Source of the DNA: an uncultured Veillonella sp.
GTDB taxonomy: Bacteria > Bacillota > Negativicutes > Veillonellales > Veillonellaceae
Assembly (NCBI GenBank): GCA_937930265.1
Contig: CALGLI010000251.1
Span: 1 to 11,713, forward strand
Direction: 5' to 3'
DNA: 11,713 nucleotides
The position numbers and the translations under genes are program-made. The notes beneath the pieces are model-generated. The model was not told where the DNA came from and did not search any database. It worked only from the letters and a program-made list of their open reading frames with translations. Below are positions 7,549-11,713 of this stretch, piece after piece (position 1 is the first letter of the stretch; every line of letters starts with the position of its first letter).

Positions 7549-7580
7549 AAAAGCGTTTATGCGTTGCATAGACGCTTTTA
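7549..7580 (+). terminator. Terminator of tRNA-Ser
   Basis: AAAAGCGTTTATGC (7549-7562) pairs with GCATAGACGCTTTT (7566-7579) over 14 bp, with one G-U pair and a GTT loop. It is followed by ATTGTTAT. It begins 6 nt after the CCA end. Confidence 0.88.
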
Positions 7581-7608
7581 TTGTTATATCTGGTGTATTT
7601 TGAACAGG

Positions 7609-7637
7609 TTGGTATGTAATTATTACAGTAATATTAT
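7609..7637 (+). promoter_or_regulatory. Possible promoter for the TRIC-family gene
   Basis: TTGGTA (7609-7614), a 17-nt spacer and TATTAT (7632-7637) give a plausible housekeeping promoter. The 5' leader would be about 110 nt. That leader contains a small hairpin, ACCTAA/TTAGGT (7659-7675). I could not match the leader to a riboswitch class. The assignment is tentative in AT-rich DNA. Confidence 0.4.
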
Positions 7638-7757
7638 ATTCCTTACTATGGGGATAGAACCTAACTGGATTAGGTGCAACCGTCCTTTTTACTTTGTAAA
7701 ATAGGTAGAATCTTCCTGGAAAGAATGGTACAATAATTCCGTATGAGGAGGCGTTGT

Positions 7758-8396
7758 ATGGATTTTTTATGGTTATTATTTGACGTCATTGGAACGATTG
7801 CTTTTGCCATATCAGGAGCCCTTTTGGGGATTCAACGGCGTATGGATATTTTTGGTATACTGATTTTAGCACTGGTCACTGCTATTGGCGGTGGGATTGT
7901 GCGTGATGTCATGGTAGGGCGTATACCTCCCACATCGTTACAAACGGGTTTATATATGTCTATCACTTTGATTACGGTAGGAATTGTATTTATCATGTAT
8001 CGTTATGGTTGGAATCGTTATATCGAAGGTAAAGGGGCAACGAAGGTATATCTTACAGCAGATGCCCTAGGGCTGGCTTCTTTTACAGTAACTGGTGCTA
8101 CGGTGGGAATTACTACAGACGCGCATAATTTGGTGCTTACGGTTATATTAGGTGTTCTCACGGCTGTAGGTGGTGGTATCATTCGAGATATCCTTGCCCA
8201 TCGGACACCGAGTGTACTGAAAGAAGAGGTCTATGCCTTACCTGCTCTATTGGGTGGGATTGCTTATTATTTGGTGTATGAAAGTGAGCATTATATTCTT
8301 GCGTCCTATGTGACTTTCCTCATTGTTTTCATCATTCGCATGGTGGCCATTGAGTACCATTGGAATCTACCGCGTATCGATCGGATTCATCGATGA
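7758..8396 (+). CDS. TRIC/UPF0126-family membrane protein (YadS/YicG-like)
   Basis: 212 residues. ATG 7758 is chosen because AGGAGG (7746-7751) lies 6 nt upstream and the protein begins MDFLWLLFDVIGTIAFAISG, as in the family. The in-frame ATG at 7743 overlaps the SD. It has seven predicted membrane helices in two homologous halves, each carrying the hallmark Gly-rich turn: GGGIVRDVMVGRIPP at 44-58 and GGGIIRDILAHRTPS at 138-152. Family members are trimeric cation-permeable channels in the inner membrane. Some bacterial homologues have been linked to glycine transport. The physiological substrate here cannot be read from sequence. The gene appears monocistronic: a tRNA terminator precedes it and an AT-rich regulatory region follows. 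Confidence 0.9.
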   Translation: MDFLWLLFDVIGTIAFAISGALLGIQRRMDIFGILILALVTAIGGGIVRDVMVGRIPPTSLQTGLYMSITLITVGIVFIMYRYGWNRYIEGKGATKVYLTADALGLASFTVTGATVGITTDAHNLVLTVILGVLTAVGGGIIRDILAHRTPSVLKEEVYALPALLGGIAYYLVYESEHYILASYVTFLIVFIIRMVAIEYHWNLPRIDRIHR

Positions 8397-8581
8397 GTAT
8401 GATATGCTATGCACGTAGTCTAGACTTTCAGTAGTATTGAAAGTGTATAAGATACAGGCTTGTTACATGTAAAAGGATGATACAAGATTCTATTAATGAA
8501 TTATATAAAAGATAATATTGGTTGGTATAGTAATTGAGAAAAATAATTCTCAATTATCCATACATTGCCAATATATTAAAA
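8397..8581. other. AT-rich intergenic region upstream of the DUF4127 gene
   Basis: Nearly 300 nt separate the TRIC stop from the DUF4127 start. This first part has no credible gene. The longest reading frame I noted is a 12-codon ORF at 8477-8515 with no properly spaced SD. It contains a hairpin ACTTTCA/TGAAAGT (8424-8444, loop GTAGTAT) shortly after the TRIC stop, without a T-run, and a perfect 10-bp palindrome TTACATGTAA (8463-8472). The palindrome at 8515-8574 is listed separately. Confidence 0.6.
8515..8574. repeat. 60-bp imperfect palindrome, possible operator
   Basis: A perfect 10-bp core TAATTGAGAA (8531-8540)/TTCTCAATTA (8547-8556) with loop AAATAA lies inside outer arms ATATTGG (8515-8521)/CCAATAT (8568-8574). 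A GGTAT/ATACA region partly pairs between them. It lies about 40 bp upstream of the likely -35 box of the DUF4127 gene. The TTGAGAA...TTCTCAA core loosely resembles Fur-family half-sites, but the spacing does not fit the standard 7-1-7 box, so no regulator is assigned. Confidence 0.6.
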
Positions 8582-8610
8582 ATATACAAATATACAAATA
8601 TACAAATATA
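8582..8610 (+). repeat. Octanucleotide tandem repeat (ATATACAA, about 3.6 copies)
   Basis: Three exact copies of ATATACAA (8582-8589, 8590-8597, 8598-8605) are followed by ATATA. The last full copy overlaps the putative -35 hexamer TATACA (8599-8604) of the DUF4127 promoter. Confidence 0.92.
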
Positions 8611-8627
8611 TTTTGTGAAAGTATAAT
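8599..8627 (+). promoter_or_regulatory. Probable promoter of the DUF4127 gene
   Basis: The -10 box is consensus TATAAT (8622-8627). At 17-nt spacing the -35 box is TATACA (4 of 6 matches to TTGACA), supplied by the tandem repeat. The predicted start near 8634 leaves a leader of about 60 nt. Confidence 0.6.
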
Positions 8628-8695
8628 AAACAAAGGATAGGATTAACTAAGAAGATAATTAGCGACTATGCTATGCAATAGGAGAGATATTGAAT

Positions 8696-10423
8696 ATGAG
8701 TAAACAATTATGGCGACGTAAGTTTGCTGTGATGGCTACAGCCGTTGCTACAGCGATACTGAGTCATACAAGTACCGCAGAGGCTACAACGGTACTGTAT
8801 GTGCCACAAGATGACCGCCCTGTAAGTTTAGCCTATACGGTGGCAACAGCTCAAGATGCAGGGTATACGGTGTTAACACCACCACAATACTATATTTCTG
8901 GGCGAAACTTTCAAGGAAATGCGGAGGCCATGTGGAGATGGGTGGACGAGAATGCTAGCAAAGCTGATGTGCTCGTGCTAAGTACAGATTCCTTAATTTA
9001 TGGAGGCCTTGTTGATTCTAGAAAGCATAATTTAGATTTGCATACGTTGGAATATCGTGTACGCCATATCGAGGACTTGCACAAAAAGTATCCCAATGTG
9101 CCAATCTATGCCTTTGGTACGGTGATGCGGTCCCCACGTGCTAGTGGAGGCGGTGTGGAGCCAGCCTATTATGATCAATATGGACCGACGATTTTCCGGA
9201 TTGCCGCATTACAAGATAAATTAGACAGTCAAAAATTGACGACAGATGAGCAAAAGGAATTGTTCATGTTGCAAGCCACAGTGCCAGTGGAGTTTTTACA
9301 AGACTGGTTCCATCGTCGTCAAAAAAATATGGAAATTAACCGGCAGTTAATTGATATCACGAAAAAAGGTGTTTTTAAATATTTTGCGTTAGGTCATGAC
9401 GATACGAGTAGTTTATCCCAATCAGCCATGGAGGGACGTTATTTACAAAAATATAGTAAAGGACTTTCAGCTACACAATATGGTAGTTTCCCTGGTGCAG
9501 ACCAATTAGGCCTTTTGTTGATAGCCCGTGACCATGTGGACCGCAATCACTTAACGCCTACCTTCGAGGTTATCTATCCATTGGGTGGTGGTGGTGAAAC
9601 GGTGCCACACTATGAGGATCAAAAGGTAGAAAAAACGATTGCCGAACATGTGGTAGCTGTAGGTGGTACGATGAAAGCCAAAGGCAAACCATCTGTGCTA
9701 TTAGCAGTAAATACCCCACTAGGTATGGTCACAGGTGAGTCGGAAGCCTTTGAAAACTTTCCAATGATTTCTAGAAGTACTAATGAATTTTTAGATCACA
9801 TTCAAGCATCTATGAACCAAGGCGTACCTGTTAGTATTGCAGATATTGCTTACTCCAATGGTTCGGATAATACGTTGGTCTATGGATTGTATCAACGGGA
9901 TTTGCTGTATAAAGTTAGTGCCTATAATGGATGGAATACGGCAAGTAATACTATCGGCTATGCCATAGCACAAGGTATTTTAGGAGTGCATATGGACGAC
10001 CAAAGCCATCGAAATATGTTGACACAACAATATTTAGATAACTGGGCATACCAAGCGAATATCCGCAAATCTGTGTATCGAATGCAAGAGTCTATCCGTA
10101 CAGACAATGTAAAATATACAGGTACTTTAAATGATAAGCTAGAAAGTTACTTAGGGGAACGGGTACAAGATTTTGCGGAAACCTATTTAAAGATAAACCC
10201 TCGTACTGTATCAGCTCGATTCCCATGGGGACGATTGTTTGAAACAGATATTACTGTATATCGTGAACCAGTGGCTCCTTTACAAAAAGAATTGCGCTTA
10301 CAGCGTGAAGCGGAAGAACGAGCACGACTAGAAGCAGAAGTTAAAGCGAAGGCAGAAGCAGAGGCAAAAGCTGCTAAAGAAAAAGCAGAATCAGAAGCTG
10401 CAAAAGCACAAAAAGCTCAATAA
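8696..10423 (+). CDS. Secreted DUF4127 protein with charged Ala/Lys/Glu tail
   Basis: 575 residues from ATG 8696. AGGAG (8680-8684) lies 11 nt upstream. A TTG at 8690 with 5-nt spacing would add two residues and is a real alternative. A signal peptide is clear: basic MSKQLWRRK, a hydrophobic Ala-rich core, and probable cleavage after STAEA near residue 30. The mature protein opens with TTVLYVPQDDRPVSL, the N-terminal hallmark of DUF4127. It is followed by STDSLIYGGLVDSR, a conserved GHDDTS segment, and PGADQLG. No enzyme activity is established for the family. The clustered Asp, His and Arg residues look like a metal or sugar-phosphate binding site, but that is a guess. Residues ~527-575 form a helical, almost purely Ala/Glu/Lys tail that might span periplasmic space or contact the envelope. 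It is transcribed alone, from its own promoter to the terminator at 10443. Confidence 0.87.
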   Translation: MSKQLWRRKFAVMATAVATAILSHTSTAEATTVLYVPQDDRPVSLAYTVATAQDAGYTVLTPPQYYISGRNFQGNAEAMWRWVDENASKADVLVLSTDSLIYGGLVDSRKHNLDLHTLEYRVRHIEDLHKKYPNVPIYAFGTVMRSPRASGGGVEPAYYDQYGPTIFRIAALQDKLDSQKLTTDEQKELFMLQATVPVEFLQDWFHRRQKNMEINRQLIDITKKGVFKYFALGHDDTSSLSQSAMEGRYLQKYSKGLSATQYGSFPGADQLGLLLIARDHVDRNHLTPTFEVIYPLGGGGETVPHYEDQKVEKTIAEHVVAVGGTMKAKGKPSVLLAVNTPLGMVTGESEAFENFPMISRSTNEFLDHIQASMNQGVPVSIADIAYSNGSDNTLVYGLYQRDLLYKVSAYNGWNTASNTIGYAIAQGILGVHMDDQSHRNMLTQQYLDNWAYQANIRKSVYRMQESIRTDNVKYTGTLNDKLESYLGERVQDFAETYLKINPRTVSARFPWGRLFETDITVYREPVAPLQKELRLQREAEERARLEAEVKAKAEAEAKAAKEKAESEAAKAQKAQ

Positions 10424-10442
10424 TGTTACGTAATACAAGGAG

Positions 10443-10466
10443 AGAGGGGCGTAGCCCCTCTTTTTT
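10443..10466 (+). terminator. Intrinsic terminator after the DUF4127 gene, abutting the next RBS
   Basis: AGAGGGGC/GCCCCTCT (10443-10450 and 10454-10461) with a GTA loop is followed by an unbroken T6 run (10461-10466). The next gene's SD, GGAGG, begins at 10467. The right-arm CCTC could also pair with that SD. Confidence 0.9.
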
Positions 10467-10475
10467 GGAGGAATT

Positions 10476-11579
10476 ATGAGAAAACCAGCTATACCAGCCA
10501 TCACTTATATGCGAGGACTATGTATGTTAGGTGTGATCGGTATCCATGTAGGGTCCTATGCGTTGGCGAACCCTACGATTAATATACATCTATTAGGACT
10601 GTTAGAAATTGTATCTCGCTTTACAGTGCCAGCCTTTTTCTTTTTATCTGCCTTCGGACTGTTTTATCATACATCGGTGGAAGACAAATTTTCTTACTCT
10701 GACTTTTTGCGTCGTCGCACGCAGGTAGTGCTCTATCCATACATTGTATGGACTATTTTATATACGACCTACAATGCGGTGTTAGCGCATAGTGCATGGG
10801 GGTTGATGCCACATGTGTTAGGGTTGACTCTACTTTTTGGAAATGGTATGTATCACCTGTATTTTCTAGTCATACTTCTTTGGTTTTACGCTTTGATGCC
10901 ACTTTGGCGATGGGCTTTGCGGTCTATACTGAAAGCTCCCATAGTGCTGATGACTCTATTGTTTTTTGTGCAAATGGCAGTGAATTATTGGTCCTCTTAT
11001 ATGGCAGGTTCTGTGCATTTTTCACAAGAATGGTTACAGTACATCTTTAGCATGCGACTCAATTATTTTGTAGGATTTTATATATGGATTTTCCTTTTAG
11101 GTGGACTATTAGCAGAACGATTTGATGCGATGATGGAATGGATTGATGCCCATGGTTTCGGCATCACCGTTGGATTTATCATATCTTTAGTGGCTATGCT
11201 AGGGTCATATTACTATGTGATGGCAGAGTGGGGATATACTCGGTTAGAGGCTATCTACACAGTGCATCAATTGAGCCCGCAAGGGTTGGTATATACAGCA
11301 ATGGGTTGTCTTTTTTTTGTATGGGCGTTCACAGTGTCATCCATGAGTGACATCGTGGAAACTTTTTGGACAGAACTGGGAAAAGCGTCTTACGGTATTT
11401 ATTTGGTTCATCCGTTTATGCTGATTCTATTGGATAAAGTGTTGCAAATCGGAGGATTAGGGTATACAACGACAACAGTTGTGTTTATGTATGTGAGCGC
11501 GGTAATCTTGTCTTTGGGAGTGACAAAAGGGTTAGAACAGTTGCCAAAATCTATACGTGGGTATTTCTTAGGTAAATAA
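10476..11579 (+). CDS. Acyltransferase-3 family integral membrane protein
   Basis: 367 residues with about ten predicted membrane helices. ATG 10476 has GGAGG at 10467-10471. The N-terminal helix carries the family motif: R13 and H24 in YMRGLCMLGVIGIHVGSYAL. TVPAFFFLSAFGLF at 50-63 and the basic stretch FLRRRTQVVLYPYIVW at 78-92 are also typical. Near the C-terminus, LGKASYGIYLVHPFML (301-316) is the classic closing motif. Members (OatA membrane part, WecH, NodX and others) move acetyl or succinyl groups onto sugars of peptidoglycan, lipopolysaccharide or exopolysaccharide. There is no extracytoplasmic SGNH domain, so it is the membrane-only type. The acceptor cannot be deduced. It sits behind a terminator with no obvious promoter of its own, so expression may depend on read-through from the DUF4127 gene. 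Confidence 0.9.
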   Translation: MRKPAIPAITYMRGLCMLGVIGIHVGSYALANPTINIHLLGLLEIVSRFTVPAFFFLSAFGLFYHTSVEDKFSYSDFLRRRTQVVLYPYIVWTILYTTYNAVLAHSAWGLMPHVLGLTLLFGNGMYHLYFLVILLWFYALMPLWRWALRSILKAPIVLMTLLFFVQMAVNYWSSYMAGSVHFSQEWLQYIFSMRLNYFVGFYIWIFLLGGLLAERFDAMMEWIDAHGFGITVGFIISLVAMLGSYYYVMAEWGYTRLEAIYTVHQLSPQGLVYTAMGCLFFVWAFTVSSMSDIVETFWTELGKASYGIYLVHPFMLILLDKVLQIGGLGYTTTTVVFMYVSAVILSLGVTKGLEQLPKSIRGYFLGK

Positions 11580-11641
11580 ATCGTCGCTTGTAACACTATG
11601 CAGCCTGTGGATCGTCTCTTGTGACACTATGCAGCCTGTGG
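11580..11641 (+). repeat. Two tandem 31-nt units within repeat copy 2
   Basis: Units 11580-11610 and 11611-11641 are identical at 29 of 31 positions (differences at positions 7 and 13). Copy 1 has a single version (7204-7234) that matches the second unit at 25 of 31 positions, with most changes in the middle. All units start ATCGTC and end AGCCTGTGG. Confidence 0.92.
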
Positions 11642-11713
11642 CGTTTGTAACTGAATGTGCAAAGGGAAGAGCACGGCATACCCCTCTCAAACGGTATTTC
11701 ATAATGTTTGTTC
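11580..11713. repeat. Structured intergenic repeat element, copy 2 (cut by window end)
   Basis: It starts at the base after the acyltransferase TAA. The order is the same as in copy 1: the 31-nt block (here twice), a 19-nt variable spacer, AAAGGGAAGAG, a variable stem arm (GAAGAGCACGGCATACCCCT, 11665-11684), then the 26-nt core at 11688-11713 identical to 7281-7306. The inner stem CAAAC (11688-11692)/GTTTG (11706-11710) is preserved. The right arm lies beyond the window. Confidence 0.78.

Noticed and set aside
7450..7704. An 84-codon open frame on the + strand
   Set aside because: It runs through the whole tRNA-Ser gene and its terminator, so it is not a protein gene.
7640..7745. A riboswitch in the TRIC-gene leader
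   Set aside because: Only one 6-bp hairpin was found. I could not recognise the conserved bases of glycine, Mn, preQ1, fluoride or other common classes.
8477..8515. A 12-codon ORF as a leader peptide
   Set aside because: There is no SD at proper distance, no run of regulatory codons and no attenuator structure tied to it.
8403..8676. Direct repeat TATGCTATGCA at about 8403 and 8667 as target-site duplication of an inserted element
   Set aside because: An 11-mer match is expected by chance in AT-rich DNA of this length, and no inverted termini lie inside it.
1..11713. CRISPR array, prophage, toxin-antitoxin or defence island
   Set aside because: No regularly spaced repeats, integrase, transposase or small paired genes were seen. 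The genes are housekeeping or envelope functions.

Overview
The window looks like chromosomal DNA of a low-GC, outer-membrane-bearing Firmicute, most likely Negativicutes and plausibly a Veillonella relative. This is inferred from the gene set (PBP2/RodA pair, radical SAM/DUF2344/RNase G trio, DUF4127 protein), the strong Shine-Dalgarno (SD) sequences and the AT-rich intergenic DNA. No marker gene settles the species. All genes read on the + strand.

Region 1 (1-6531) is a tight, probably co-transcribed cluster: the 3' part of a class B penicillin-binding protein of the PBP2/MrdA type, rodA, a B12-binding-type radical SAM protein, a DUF2344 partner overlapping it, and RNase G. PBP2 and RodA form the cell-elongation peptidoglycan synthase. 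The last three genes form a recurring but functionally unexplained trio. A strong hairpin terminator (6588-6616) follows.

Region 2 (6640-7203) is a MntP-type manganese exporter translated from a GTG codon. Region 3 (7204-7579) holds a structured intergenic repeat, then a near-consensus promoter, tRNA-Ser(GGA) and its terminator. Region 4 (7758-8393) is a TRIC/UPF0126 membrane protein. Region 5 (8397-8695) is AT-rich with a long imperfect palindrome, an 8-bp tandem repeat and a promoter for a secreted DUF4127 protein (8696-10423). Region 6, after a terminator, is an acyltransferase-3 membrane protein (10476-11579).

The most unusual signal is the intergenic repeat. One copy starts directly after the mntP stop codon and a second directly after the acyltransferase stop codon, where it runs off the window. 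Both carry an identical 26-nt loop core. The left stem arm differs between copies only by transitions, as expected if base pairing is conserved. I saw no phage genes, transposase, CRISPR array, toxin-antitoxin pair or defence system.
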